64,000 nt of DNA from Pontiella sulfatireligans (GCF_900890705.1 NZ_CAAHFH010000001.1:186001-250000), one strand, 5' to 3'. Counted from the first letter of the stretch, positions 35,610 to 45,070 are shown. Numbers and translations are program-made. Notes: generated from the letters alone by a model not told the origin.

Positions 35610-37346
35610 CTATTGCCTGAGCGCGAAGAGAACCTTGGCGATTTCGCGGCCTTTAGCCTCGATCAGGTCGAGCAGATCTTCGGGCGTTCGGGTGTCCACC
35701 TCGGGCTTACGGTTGGGATTAACCGCCTTTAGATCGTAGACGGCATCCTCGATCTCCTTGGCTTTTCCTGCCGCCAAGCGAGCGGCTTTCGCCTCGGCCT
35801 TCTGCTTTGCCTCGGCCTTCTCGATGGCAGGCGCCTTCTTTGGCTTTGCCTTCTTCAGTTCTTTGAGCTTTTCGTTCCATTGGGCGGCGGCGCGCGCGTG
35901 GCGTTCCGCCTCCTTCTTAAACGGGGAGGCCTCGGCGGCAGCCTTTTTGCGGCGTTCGTCGAGATCGACAAACCAGCTCAGTTCGCTCTCTTCCTTTTTC
36001 GGGAGCAGCTTGAAAAATTCATCAAAATGCTTTGAGACCAGCGGCGTCTTTTTGAGCACCTTGATGTCGGTCAGGTCGTAGTACCAGATGCGCTTGGTCC
36101 GTTCGCCCTTGGTGAAGAACACCAAATTGGTTTTCACGCCGGCCCCCGCCGAGGTAAAGACGCCTCCGGGCAGGCTCACGATGCACCAGACGTTGCAGTC
36201 GTCGAGCAACTTGCGCTTGGTTTTCACAAACGCATCCTCGTTGGTGCGGAACAGCAGACCTTCGTCGAGCACAATGCCGCAGCGCCCCTTCTTCTTGAGA
36301 TTCGCAATGACGTGCTGAAGGAACAACACCTGGGTGGCGCCGGTCTTGTAGTCGAACTTGCTCTGCGCATCCTTGCCCTCTTTGCCGCCGAAGGGCGGGT
36401 TGGAAAGAATCACGTCGAACTGCGGCGGTGCGCCTTCGAACAGGCCGCCGTAGCCCACCTGGTCGGTCAACGTATTGCCGTGCCAGAGGTTCGGCTTGTC
36501 GATGCCGTGCAGAATCAGGTTGGCCAGTGCGATCGGATAGACCACGTTGTCCTTTTCCCGTCCCCAGAACGTGTCGCGCTTCAATACGGATAGATCATCC
36601 GCCGACTTAATCTTTTCGTTCTTCGGCCCCGTCATGTATTCAAACGCCTGCGCCAGGAAGCCGCCCGTGCCGCAGCCGGGATCGTAGATCGTTTCGCCGA
36701 CGGATGGATCGATCACGCGCACGATGGCGCGGATCACTTCGCGCGGCGTAAAGAACTGCCCGCCGTCGTTGCCCTTTTCGCCCATCTTCAGCAGCAGCCC
36801 TTCGTACACCTGCGACAGCGTAAACACGTGGGTGTCGTCAATCGCCGCCGACGTGATGGCATCGACCTTGTCGAGCACATCGAGAAAATTGCGTTCGGTG
36901 TCGATGCGCACGCGGTCCACGCCCGAGATCACCTCGCTGATCACCTTTTGCTTTGCCGTGGCGTTCGGCCGTTTTTCCAGATTTTTGAGATACGGCAGCA
37001 GACTGGTTTTATTGTCCTCGCCATAGGCCGGGCCGTTCACAAAGGCAAAGACATTGCCCTGTCCCTTTTCGAAAAGTTCTGTCCTAAATTCAGACCCCGG
37101 CGCGGCCCAGTCGGACCAGCGGTACGGCGCTTCGATCGACGGCGCAAACGCCGCGCCCACCGCCTCCGCCGCCTGACGCTCCTGCTCCTCCATCTCGTCG
37201 AGGATACGCAGGAACAGAATCCACGTCAGCTCCGGCACATACTGCATCGCCCCGGCGCAGTTTCCGCGCCGCATAATGTCGCAGATCGCCTTGACCTCCT
37301 GGTCGACCGACCGCTGCGTCTCCATCTTCTTTCCGTTTTTAGCCAT
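35610..37346 (-). CDS. hsdM: type I restriction-modification system, methyltransferase subunit HsdM
   Basis: 578 residues. N-terminal HsdM_N helices open with ICDIMRRGNCAGAMQYVPEL then TWILFLRILDEMEEQ. The SAM-binding motif I is IYDPGCGTGGFLAQAFEYMT and the N6-adenine catalytic motif IV is ILSNPPFGGKEGKDAQ. A long Lys/Ala-rich insert (about residues 470-530) precedes the C-terminal helix. HsdM with HsdS methylates adenine in the target site and protects host DNA. Its start lies 3 bp after the hsdS stop, so the two are co-translated. Confidence 0.95.
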   Translation of the reverse strand: MAKNGKKMETQRSVDQEVKAICDIMRRGNCAGAMQYVPELTWILFLRILDEMEEQERQAAEAVGAAFAPSIEAPYRWSDWAAPGSEFRTELFEKGQGNVFAFVNGPAYGEDNKTSLLPYLKNLEKRPNATAKQKVISEVISGVDRVRIDTERNFLDVLDKVDAITSAAIDDTHVFTLSQVYEGLLLKMGEKGNDGGQFFTPREVIRAIVRVIDPSVGETIYDPGCGTGGFLAQAFEYMTGPKNEKIKSADDLSVLKRDTFWGREKDNVVYPIALANLILHGIDKPNLWHGNTLTDQVGYGGLFEGAPPQFDVILSNPPFGGKEGKDAQSKFDYKTGATQVLFLQHVIANLKKKGRCGIVLDEGLLFRTNEDAFVKTKRKLLDDCNVWCIVSLPGGVFTSAGAGVKTNLVFFTKGERTKRIWYYDLTDIKVLKKTPLVSKHFDEFFKLLPKKEESELSWFVDLDERRKKAAAEASPFKKEAERHARAAAQWNEKLKELKKAKPKKAPAIEKAEAKQKAEAKAARLAAGKAKEIEDAVYDLKAVNPNRKPEVDTRTPEDLLDLIEAKGREIAKVLFALRQ

Positions 37347-37349
37347 AAA

Positions 37350-38612
37350 TCAAAGTTCCCCATTAAATGCTTTGCGCAGGATCGCGCCGGGCAGTGCGTT
37401 TATTGCGTCCAACTCCTTCTGCACAATTGCCAGAGTGATGCGTGCACTCTCAATCTTGGCGAATAGTACATCTGCGATGATTTTTTGTCGCGAATGATCC
37501 GGCAAGGGAATTTCAAGAGCTGAAATCTGTGTACGTGTAATCTTTTTCATTGTACTGCTTGAACCTCCAGCATGATCACGCCAATAGCCGGTCAGATAGA
37601 GGTATGAAAGATACATCGAGAGGTAGTCCGGACTTGTGGCATCCGATGCCATAATCCGAATCGTAAGGTCTGCCGCAACGATCCCTTTTGGTTCCCCTTT
37701 GTAAACCGAAACGCGTCCAACCAGTTCTGGAGTATTGCTTCGCGCAATCAAAATCTCATTGTCCTCCAAAATACAGAGAGGCACGCTGGAACTCCGCATG
37801 CGAGCAACCTTGATTCCCGCAGGGTCAAAACCAGATTCAGTAAGGCACGCTGATGTAACTGCATTAACCTCGGCATCACCATCGCTTGCAATCGATTTAG
37901 ACGGAAGAAGCCGGGCGGCCTCATCGAGAGTAACGTCCTTCCACCCTTTGGCCTCTTCGGATTCAAAAACCTCGCGGAGATAGGCGGCGGGCATTGCGCG
38001 GGCGGCTTCGAACTGGGCTTCGGCGGCAGCGCGCGCTTTTTCCATCGCTGCCATCTGCTCCTTCAAAACCCCGGCAATCCGCTGCTGCTCCGTTAACGGC
38101 GGGAGAGGGATTTCTAAAGCCTCCACCTCTGACTTATTCACATGCCGCAACCCGACTCCACCGTGAGCTTTGGATATGATTTCTTCCAAAGCATTATTGA
38201 CTGCTGAAAAAAACCATTCTGCGGTCATAACATCCGTGTTTATGAGCACCTTAAATATGTGTTGGTTTAGAACCCCATCTTCACCAGCCCAAATATGGGC
38301 TCCGAATGATGTTCCCGGCGTTCCTGACCATGCAAAAAGAACATCTCCTTTATTAACCACAACCTGACGATCCAATGCCCCCGACCAATAGTTGTAGGTT
38401 GCCTTCGGATTATTTAGATTCTGAATCCGAATAATGGGGAGTCCTTCAGTATCCCATTCGTAGGGTTTGAATGCTTTCCCGTTTATAAATCGGCACATAT
38501 CCCCCAGCCTAACGCGTTTCCAACCTTTGGGCAGACGGTCGGCGGTTTCCAAGGGCTGGAAACTTTTCGGGGTATTTTTTCCGCGATCTGGAAGTGTGTT
38601 TGTTTTGGTCAT
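37350..38612 (-). CDS. hsdS: type I restriction-modification system, specificity subunit HsdS
   Basis: 420 residues with two target-recognition domains. The first spans about 25-185 (GWKRVRLGDMCRFINGKAFK) and ends at a conserved helix (IPLPPLTEQQRIAGVLKEQM then AAMEKARAAAEAQFE). The second begins GWKDVTLDEAARLLPSKSIA and ends with the second conserved helix (IPLPDHSRQKIIADVLFAKI). The TRDs set the bipartite DNA target, which cannot be predicted here. The 240-bp gap upstream carries inverted repeats (listed separately). Confidence 0.93.
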   Translation of the reverse strand: MTKTNTLPDRGKNTPKSFQPLETADRLPKGWKRVRLGDMCRFINGKAFKPYEWDTEGLPIIRIQNLNNPKATYNYWSGALDRQVVVNKGDVLFAWSGTPGTSFGAHIWAGEDGVLNQHIFKVLINTDVMTAEWFFSAVNNALEEIISKAHGGVGLRHVNKSEVEALEIPLPPLTEQQRIAGVLKEQMAAMEKARAAAEAQFEAARAMPAAYLREVFESEEAKGWKDVTLDEAARLLPSKSIASDGDAEVNAVTSACLTESGFDPAGIKVARMRSSSVPLCILEDNEILIARSNTPELVGRVSVYKGEPKGIVAADLTIRIMASDATSPDYLSMYLSYLYLTGYWRDHAGGSSSTMKKITRTQISALEIPLPDHSRQKIIADVLFAKIESARITLAIVQKELDAINALPGAILRKAFNGEL

Positions 38613-38654
38613 GCTGCGTAGATCCTGTTGTTGCGTCCCTGCCCATTGAAGGAG

Positions 38655-38689
38655 GAGCCGGACATTTTGCCGGACATTATGTCCGGCTC
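38655..38689. promoter_or_regulatory. inverted repeat of GAGCCGGACAT with extra CCGGACAT copies
   Basis: GAGCCGGACAT (38655-38665) and ATGTCCGGCTC (38679-38689) are a perfect 11-bp inverted repeat. A third direct copy of GCCGGACAT lies in the loop (38669-38676 region) and a fourth near 38718-38726. The cluster lies just upstream of hsdS on the minus strand. Repeated half-sites of this kind suit a DNA-binding regulator of the restriction genes; a hairpin role is also possible. Confidence 0.5.
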
Positions 38690-38753
38690 AACACAAAAGA
38701 TGATTTATCGGCCGATTGCCGGACATGCCGCCGAGACGGCGGCGATACGTACC

Positions 38754-38770
38754 GCAGGCGTCCCGCCTGC
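38754..38770. repeat. short REP-like hairpin GCAGGCG/CGCCTGC
   Basis: GCAGGCG TCC CGCCTGC is a perfect 7-bp stem with a 3-base loop, without a poly-T tail. It lies between the AlbA-type ATPase gene and hsdS, in the type I restriction locus. Confidence 0.5.
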
Positions 38771-38851
38771 ATGCTGAAACCTGCGTGTGAATTTGTAACC
38801 ATAAGGAGCATACAGCGTCTCCAGCCAGATCCGTTTCGCATAAATCCGGCA

Positions 38852-40501
38852 CTATTGGTTCTCCAGCAGGCGTCTGCCCTTTTCAGTAAGGCGATATTTC
38901 TGCAAACGACTGGTCGGCTTGTCCGGGATGGTCATTTCGATTAGTCCAAGCTGGATTGCAGGAATCAAATAGGCTTCACGGAAATAATCCTCGTGTTTCA
39001 GCTTCATCGCGCTTTGAAGTTCTACTCGTTTCATCTCACCGTCTATCACGGAAAGTAGGCGTTTGACTTCCCCGGTGACTTCCCCGGCGACTTCCCCGGT
39101 GGCTTGGTCCCTACTTGGTCCCGACTTGGTGCCTACTTGGTGCCTACTTGGTTCCTGCTTAGTCCCTACTTGGGCCCCTGACTGGGCCGAAGCCCCATCT
39201 TCCCCGGTGGCTTCCCCGGTCACCTGTTCCGCCCGCGGATGCACCGGCAGGCGGACGAGATAGTAGGTGCGGTCGTCGTCGCTCTCGAATTCGGGCGCAG
39301 GCGATCCGTTGGCGGCCATGTTGCGCAACATTTTGGGGATGCCGGTCGAGCGGCCTTCGGTCAGGTCCAGCTCCTTCAGAAATTCGCCGAGCCGGCGGTT
39401 GCGGTAGCGGCGGCTGACGGCCCGGCCTTCCCGCAGATCATCCATGCGGATTGAACGGTCGGGACCGGGAAAGCTGAGGATCACCAAATCCTGCGGAGTG
39501 ATGCGCACCTCGACCGGCTCGCGGATTTCGTAGGAGCGGTGATAGACCGCGTTGACCAGCGCCTCTTCGATGGCGGCATAGGGGAAATTCCAGAAGCGTT
39601 CGGCCTCGGCCCGGTCGGGATGCTTGACGACGGTCTCCTTGAGATAATTGCGGCGGATATAATCGAGCGCCTCGCGGGTCATCCGCGAAAGCGGCCCGGA
39701 AAAGGTCTTTTCCTCAAACCGGTCACCGCCAGCGCCATCCGGGAACCAAACCACATCAATCTGCGTGGCCGGGAAAAACCGGCGGGGATCATCGTTGAAA
39801 AACAGCAGTCCCGCATTTTTTGGAAACAGCGCTTCCGACGGACCGCCGACAATGTTCATCTGCCGTCCGAGCGCTTCCGGCGGGAGCGCTTGCGCCTCGT
39901 CGGCCAGTTCGCTGCCGACCTCCCGCAAGAATTCCTCCATCAGGCGCGGCGACAGATCGGCGACGGCGGCCTGCTGGTTGTAGCGGTCGTCGAACGGAAC
40001 CGTCGCCGCCAGACTGACGAGCTCCTGTTCGTCGGCCCCTTTGGCCCGAACCGTGTTCGACATCTTGCGGATAAAATAGGCCCAGTCGCTCCTGTCCTTC
40101 GACAGACTGGCCTTCGCTTTGTAGGGGCGCGTCTCGCCGCCGGGAACCCAGATGACCAAAATCCACTTACCGTCGACCTCGCACGGGGTTGAGAGCGGAT
40201 GATACATCGGCTGAATCGACGAATGCCCCAGATTGAGCAATTCCTTCTGGATCATATCGAGCGTGTCGGGATCGAGCCCTGCGGGTGGAAGCTCCGGACG
40301 GCCGTTCTTTTCGGCCACACCAATCACGATGTAGCCGCCGCCCAGGTTGTGGAAATCGTTTGCGAAGGCGCAGATCGTATGCAGCACAGCTTCGGGATTC
40401 CAGCCCTGCTTATATTCCAGCCGCTCCCACTCGACCGATTTGCCGCGCAACATATCGTCGAGCGAAACCGGCAATCTCAATGTATTCTTCGGTGTTTCCA
40501 T
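38852..40501 (-). CDS. AlbA-type (divergent AAA/Schlafen-like) ATP-binding protein in the RM locus
   Basis: 549 residues from ATG 40499-40501; a GTG 12 bp upstream is an alternative. The N-terminal AlbA_2 domain reads VEWERLEYKQGWNPEAVLHT, AFANDFHNLGGGYIVIGVAE. A GHKL-like ATP-binding half follows (AIEEALVNAVYHRSYEIREP; EGRSTGIPKMLRNMAANG). Then comes a repetitive hydrophilic linker with repeated TGE and VGT/SRDQ units, and a C-terminal winged helix (LKHEDYFREAYLIPAIQLGL). Such proteins are often embedded in type I loci, between R and S as here, with an unproven role. hsdR ends 15 bp upstream. Confidence 0.85.
   Translation of the reverse strand: METPKNTLRLPVSLDDMLRGKSVEWERLEYKQGWNPEAVLHTICAFANDFHNLGGGYIVIGVAEKNGRPELPPAGLDPDTLDMIQKELLNLGHSSIQPMYHPLSTPCEVDGKWILVIWVPGGETRPYKAKASLSKDRSDWAYFIRKMSNTVRAKGADEQELVSLAATVPFDDRYNQQAAVADLSPRLMEEFLREVGSELADEAQALPPEALGRQMNIVGGPSEALFPKNAGLLFFNDDPRRFFPATQIDVVWFPDGAGGDRFEEKTFSGPLSRMTREALDYIRRNYLKETVVKHPDRAEAERFWNFPYAAIEEALVNAVYHRSYEIREPVEVRITPQDLVILSFPGPDRSIRMDDLREGRAVSRRYRNRRLGEFLKELDLTEGRSTGIPKMLRNMAANGSPAPEFESDDDRTYYLVRLPVHPRAEQVTGEATGEDGASAQSGAQVGTKQEPSRHQVGTKSGPSRDQATGEVAGEVTGEVKRLLSVIDGEMKRVELQSAMKLKHEDYFREAYLIPAIQLGLIEMTIPDKPTSRLQKYRLTEKGRRLLENQ
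39066..39180. repeat. in-gene degenerate tandem repeats in the AlbA-protein linker
   Basis: A 12-bp unit like CTTCCCCGGTGA recurs four times (about 39067-39108) and is followed by a second unit CTACTTGGTGC repeated about six times (39108-39175). They encode the Thr/Gly/Glu and Val-Gly-Thr-Lys/Ser-Arg-Asp-Gln repeats of the linker on the minus strand. Slippage here could change linker length; 12-bp units would keep the frame. Confidence 0.6.
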
Positions 40502-40515
40502 ATCCAAACCCACGG

Positions 40516-42996
40516 TTAAGCCGCAAACATCCTGATTTTGGTTTCGCGCAGCAGCTCTTTGGGCTCGCCCGCCGCGCGGAGCGCGTTCAGTCCGCCTGCC
40601 TGCTCAACTTCAGGGATACCGAAAATATATTTATTTTCAAGTGCCTCGGTGCCTTCGATGCGGAACTGGCCGGCAATAGCTTTAATCGTTCGTCCTGCCA
40701 CTTCCGGCAGGCTGCCGAGCCATTCTTCGTTTTTATAGGTGAAGGCCAGCGCCCGATCCTGCCGGGTGCGCGGGCTGAGGCCCCAGCCGAGCTCGGCCAG
40801 CACATCGTAGAGATCGCAATCATCTTTGTCATCCACCATGCGCACAACGCGGGGGGAATAGCCAGCGCTGACGAGCGTGTCGATGAGTTCCCGCCGGGTG
40901 GGCGGGTCGATCCAGATGGAGCGGAACTCTGAGAGCGTATGCGCCTCTTCAATCAGTTTCGCCGCGAGGCGGGCTCGGTATTCCTCGACCGAAACCGGCA
41001 TGGCTTTGCCGTCCACCTCGGTGACGATGGAGCGGCCGGCATCGGTGACATGCACATCGAACCCGTCCACAATAATGGTCGGTTCCGGCGGCGGGGGTGG
41101 AGGAGGAGGCTCAAACGGGCCGTCTCCGGGTTCCCTTGGGGGCTTGGTAATGAACTCTTCGCCGAAGAGGCCGGTAACGCCGGTATAGTCGTACACGGTG
41201 AACATGAGCTTGTTGGTCTCGATGTCGATCCGCGTGCCCCGCCCAAGCATTTGGTAGAAACTGATCGGCGATTTGACGTATTTCATGAATACGATGTTGC
41301 GCACGCACGGCACGTCAACGCCGGTGGAGAGCAGGTCGACCGTCGTGGCGATGAAGTGGCTGCGGGAGGCGGCGCGCAGATCGGGCAACTGGTCGTTGCC
41401 ACTGCTGGCGGCCGTGCATTTGAAGGCATAGCAGTCCAGCCGCTCCTTGCCGGTTTTGCGGCACCAGTCGGCATAGAGGTTGTTGAGCTGAGTGGCCACA
41501 TCGTCCGCATGGCGGTCCCGCGCGCAAAAGATGATGGTTTTCTGTTCTGGGCCTCCGGTTTCGAGCAGGTAATTGAAAAGATCCTGGCACATGGCCATCA
41601 CGCGGTCCGGCAGAAGAATCCGATCCTCGAACTGATGCCTGCGGTACAGTTCATCGAGCTGCGCGGCGGTAATGGGTTTTCCGGTAATGGCATCTTTCGG
41701 GTTGCGCGCGAGAATGTCGGCCTTGGTTATGCCGGTTTCATCCACGCTGACGAGACCATGCTGAATCTGGCAGGCGGCCAGATAGCCATCCTCGATCGCC
41801 TGCGCCATGTCGTATTCATAGACCGGCTCGCCGAAATATTTATGGTTGTCGGCACAGAGCGTTGCATCCTTCATCGCTTCCGTGGTTGCCGGCTTTCCTC
41901 CGGATTCCGCCGCCAGAGGAAGCTCTTCCGGAACGACGACCTTCGCCATGGGATACTGGATGGTGCTGCCCGCATTCCGCTCGAGTTTTTCCGCCAGCTT
42001 GCGGGGCGTTGCCGTCAGGCCGACCTGCACAGCCTTGGGATTCTTGTTCAATACCTCCGACCATTTGCCCCAAGCGGAGCGGTGGCACTCGTCGATGACT
42101 ATGTGGGTGAAATGGTTTTCGGGATAGAACTCGGACAGAAAGCTGGCATCGCCGTCATCCTTGTCCACTCCGAGCGTCTGATAGGTGGCAACATGCACCC
42201 GGGCATTCTGTGCATTGTTCTCCCCGTTCTTCCGGAACACTTCGGCGGCATCGGAGCCGAAGACATTCTGGAAGGCCTTCAGCCCCTGCGTGCGCAGCTC
42301 GTCGCGGTCGCACAGGAAGAGCGCCCGTTTGAGCAGGCCGGCATCGGCGATGCGCTTCAGGAGGTTCACAGCAATGAAGGTCTTGCCCGCGCCGGTCGCG
42401 AGACTGAGCAGCGCCCTCGATGGCTTGCCCTCCCTTTCGCAGCGGGCCACCTTTTCGAGCACGGCGCGAATAGCGGCGTCCTGATAGTAGCGACGGGTGC
42501 CTTCACCCTCGTGATAGGTCTGCAGCAAAGGCGCGGCAGCAGGATCGTCCAACGCAAAGCCCGCAGACGCTTCGAAGCGTTTCCGCAAATCTTCCGGCGA
42601 GGGAAATTGTTCGATCGGCTGAGGATCGGAGGTCACCCCGGTTTCGCGGTCAAATTCAACAAACTGATAGCCGTTCGAGGAAAACACGAAGCGGACATGG
42701 AGTCGGTCGCAGGCGGCATAGCCCTTGGCCTGATCCAGCCCATGCCCGGCAGGCAGTGTGTTGCGCTTCGCTTCGATGAGAGCCAAAGCGACCGGTTGTG
42801 CATCCGGGCGAAGTTTGTAGCGTAAGACATAGTCCGCTTTTCCACGTCCACGTCGCCGAGCTTTGCCGCTGATAATTTCGATACTTCCAGCGGTCACCTC
42901 GCGACGGATAAAATCCTCTGTCCACCCGCGCCGATGCAAGGCCGGATCAATCAGCTTGGCGCGTGTATCCGCCTCGTTGTATTCGATGGATGGCAT
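40516..42996 (-). CDS. hsdR: type I restriction-modification system, endonuclease/translocase subunit HsdR
   Basis: 826 residues from ATG 42994-42996 behind AGGGGAA; the frame is open 9 codons further. The N-terminal nuclease motif is VALALIEAKRNTLPAGHGLD (ExK). The SF2 motor shows LSLATGAGKTFIAVNLLKRI (Walker A), ITHIVIDECHRSAWGKWSEV (DECH), VGLTATPRKLAEKL and FYQMLGRGTRIDIETNKLMF (motif VI). A Pro-rich hinge (EPPPPPPPPEPT) precedes a C-terminal domain of the EcoEI-type. It translocates DNA using ATP and cuts unmodified DNA far from the site. Confidence 0.95.
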   Translation of the reverse strand: MPSIEYNEADTRAKLIDPALHRRGWTEDFIRREVTAGSIEIISGKARRRGRGKADYVLRYKLRPDAQPVALALIEAKRNTLPAGHGLDQAKGYAACDRLHVRFVFSSNGYQFVEFDRETGVTSDPQPIEQFPSPEDLRKRFEASAGFALDDPAAAPLLQTYHEGEGTRRYYQDAAIRAVLEKVARCEREGKPSRALLSLATGAGKTFIAVNLLKRIADAGLLKRALFLCDRDELRTQGLKAFQNVFGSDAAEVFRKNGENNAQNARVHVATYQTLGVDKDDGDASFLSEFYPENHFTHIVIDECHRSAWGKWSEVLNKNPKAVQVGLTATPRKLAEKLERNAGSTIQYPMAKVVVPEELPLAAESGGKPATTEAMKDATLCADNHKYFGEPVYEYDMAQAIEDGYLAACQIQHGLVSVDETGITKADILARNPKDAITGKPITAAQLDELYRRHQFEDRILLPDRVMAMCQDLFNYLLETGGPEQKTIIFCARDRHADDVATQLNNLYADWCRKTGKERLDCYAFKCTAASSGNDQLPDLRAASRSHFIATTVDLLSTGVDVPCVRNIVFMKYVKSPISFYQMLGRGTRIDIETNKLMFTVYDYTGVTGLFGEEFITKPPREPGDGPFEPPPPPPPPEPTIIVDGFDVHVTDAGRSIVTEVDGKAMPVSVEEYRARLAAKLIEEAHTLSEFRSIWIDPPTRRELIDTLVSAGYSPRVVRMVDDKDDCDLYDVLAELGWGLSPRTRQDRALAFTYKNEEWLGSLPEVAGRTIKAIAGQFRIEGTEALENKYIFGIPEVEQAGGLNALRAAGEPKELLRETKIRMFAA

Positions 42997-43467
42997 TCTT
43001 CCCCTGTCAGTAACAAACTCCACGACTGATTTAGAAATAGTGGAACATTTATTACAGATTTATTCCCGCCAATGGAAGCGTAGGCAACGTTTATTTCAAC
43101 TGTGGAAACACCCGCGCCCGCACTGTTGATGATCAGTGCCTTACATCTAGAATCATCCCAACACCTGCCCGCTGGTAATTTCACTGAAAAGTATTTATCG
43201 AACACTGTTTTTTCTCCCTGTGTTTAAAAACAAAATCGTAATGAGGGAGCCATTAAGCGTCGATTTTATAAAGGAGTATTCGAGGAGCTTCTTACATGGA
43301 TCGGTTCTATGTGACAAAAGCCCCTCCTTGGGTATGCTTTGGACCTAATCAGGAGATGCGATAAAGGCGATGATCCTCTATGCGAATGCCGATAAACGGA
43401 TACACTCGCTTCAACAGGCGCAACCACCCCTGCCTCGGGCTCTCGGCTTCCGGAAGCGATGTTTCAT
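42997..43467. other. 470-bp intergenic region, no gene seen
   Basis: The region lies between hsdR and the lapA-like gene, both read leftwards. It is AT-richer next to hsdR (43020-43090), where the hsdR promoter should lie. No open frame with an RBS, no strong hairpin and no repeat known from elsewhere in the window was found. Confidence 0.4.
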
Positions 43468-43683
43468 TCATTTTTGTTTTTTCGGCATGTGCCTGGCAAG
43501 GCCGAAAGACAAGAGGATTCCCGCCGCCGCCCCTACCAGAAAGGTGACCGCCAGCAACGCGGCGCGCGGCATGGTGAAAGTGATGAACAAGAAGCGTGTC
43601 GCAACCAGTTCCGTGTTCTGGAACACCACGATCAGCACAAAGATGATCAACGCCAAGGCGGCGGAGAGTTTTAGTTTTATCAT
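43468..43683 (-). CDS. LapA-domain (DUF1049) small membrane protein
   Basis: 71 residues; RBS AAAGGAT precedes the ATG. Two membrane helices occur (ALALIIFVLIVVFQNTELVA and ALLAVTFLVGAAAGILLSFG) with the family turn FQNTELVATRFLFITFTMP between them, and a basic tail ending PKKQK. LapA/LapB-type proteins sit at the inner membrane; in enterobacteria LapA accompanies LapB in regulating lipopolysaccharide synthesis. There is no lapB neighbour here. Confidence 0.8.
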   Translation of the reverse strand: MIKLKLSAALALIIFVLIVVFQNTELVATRFLFITFTMPRAALLAVTFLVGAAAGILLSFGLARHMPKKQK

Positions 43684-43774
43684 TGGACAATCCTTTTCTG
43701 TTAAACCCGCAACGCATCAGCGTCCCGTCTGTATGTTATTAATCCTTTTCAACCTAGACGGTGTACAGCTACTT

Positions 43775-43864
43775 CCGTGCATCGGCTGCGGCGGCGTGGT
43801 CGAAATATTCAATCATCGCCTTCGTGAAGGGCTTGCAGAAGTGGTAGCCGTAGGTTCAGTCGAA
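43775..43864 (-). pseudogene. possible C-terminal gene remnant beyond corA
   Basis: On the minus strand, just after the corA stop codon, a 27-codon stretch reads TYGYHFCKPFTKAMIEYFDH then AAAADARK and a stop. It has the composition of a protein C-terminus, but no start, RBS or family could be recognised. It may also be chance. Confidence 0.2.
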
Positions 43865-44962
43865 TCAAAACCATTTATTGCGACGGAAGTAGACAAGCAT
43901 GCCGATGGCCACCAGAACCATCACCACCCAGACGGAGGGATAGCTGTATTTCCAGCCCAGCTCCGGCATGTGTTCGAAGTTCATGCCGTAGATGCCCGCC
44001 ACAAAGGTGAGCGGGATGAAAATGGTGGCGATCACGGTCAGCACTTGCATCACCTGATTGGTCTTCTGCCCCATGCTGGAGAGGTAGAGGTCCTGCACGC
44101 CGCTGAGCATGTCGCGGAAGGTTTCGACGGTGTCGATGACCTGGATCGTATGGTCGTAGAGGTCGCGCAGGTAGGCGGAGATTTTTGCCGTGAGCAGTTT
44201 GCTCTCGCCCCGCTCCAGCCCGCCGATGGCTTCGCGCAGCGGCCAGATGGCCTTGCGGATGTAGAGCAGCTCGCGTTTCTGTGCGTAGAGTTCATTCAGA
44301 AGCAGGCTGTTCGGATTTTCCATGAGCGATTGTTCTATGCCTTCGATCTGTTCCCCGGTTTTTTCCAGGACCAAGAAATAGTTGTCCACAATGGCGTCCA
44401 TCAGGGCATAAAGCAGATAATCCGCCCCCATCTTGCGGATGCGGCCATGGCCTTTGCGCAGGCGGTCGCGGATGACATCGAACACATCGCCGGAGGCCTC
44501 CTGGAAGGAGATCAGGCAGTGTTTGGTCAGGATAAAGCTGATCTGTTCCGAGTGGATCGCATTGGTATCAGGTTCAACGAAAAGCATCCGCACCACGAGG
44601 AAGAGGTAGTCGCCGAGATCCTCCAGCTTGGGGCGCTGCGTGGTATGCAGAATGTCTTCGAGTACCAGCGGATGGATGCCGAACTCTGAACCAATCCGGC
44701 CGACAGCTTCGGTATCATTCAGGCCGGTCACATTGATCCAGCTGACGGTGTTCGTTTCTTTCAGGGCAACGCATGCCTCTGTTGTGACATCCTGCTGCTC
44801 GGAAATGGTTTCCGCGTCGTAGTCGATAACGGTAATACGCAACGGTTCCGTTTTCTGCGTTCCTGTGTAGACCATGGTTCCGGGCGGTGTTCCCTGCTTG
44901 TCCGAAACCGAGATAAAGAGTCTTTTCAATTGGCGATCTGCAACCTTGAATAATTTATTCAT
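43865..44962 (-). CDS. corA: CorA-family magnesium/cobalt transporter
   Basis: 365 residues from ATG 44960-44962 (the open frame extends 9 codons further). The large cytoplasmic domain shows the alpha/beta part (LRITVIDYDAETISEQQDVT; SWINVTGLNDTEAVGRIGSE) and long helices (DTVETFRDMLSGVQDLYLSS). The first membrane helix ends in the ion-selective GMN motif (VIATIFIPLTFVAGIYGMNF), followed by YPSVWVVMVLVAIGMLVYF and a basic tail RRNKWF. CorA forms a pentameric channel for Mg2+ uptake. Confidence 0.95.
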   Translation of the reverse strand: MNKLFKVADRQLKRLFISVSDKQGTPPGTMVYTGTQKTEPLRITVIDYDAETISEQQDVTTEACVALKETNTVSWINVTGLNDTEAVGRIGSEFGIHPLVLEDILHTTQRPKLEDLGDYLFLVVRMLFVEPDTNAIHSEQISFILTKHCLISFQEASGDVFDVIRDRLRKGHGRIRKMGADYLLYALMDAIVDNYFLVLEKTGEQIEGIEQSLMENPNSLLLNELYAQKRELLYIRKAIWPLREAIGGLERGESKLLTAKISAYLRDLYDHTIQVIDTVETFRDMLSGVQDLYLSSMGQKTNQVMQVLTVIATIFIPLTFVAGIYGMNFEHMPELGWKYSYPSVWVVMVLVAIGMLVYFRRNKWF

Positions 44963-45070
44963 ATTTCGACCTTTTCGAGAATTCGTCACGATCTAACACC
45001 CCTTGCCAATCCGGTTGCAAGCGCCATTCGGCGGTTATTCCTCTGTGGATAGACTGTAAGTTTCCATATC

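Noticed and set aside
39066..39180. CRISPR-like short repeats
   Set aside because: The units are 11-12 bp, back to back without spacers, and lie in a coding linker.
40939..42825. 628-codon plus-strand ORF opposite hsdR
   Set aside because: hsdR has all type I motor motifs on the other strand; the plus frame has no start signals or motifs.
43370..44689. 439-codon plus-strand ORF opposite corA
   Set aside because: Shadow of corA, whose GMN motif and helices are clear on the minus strand.
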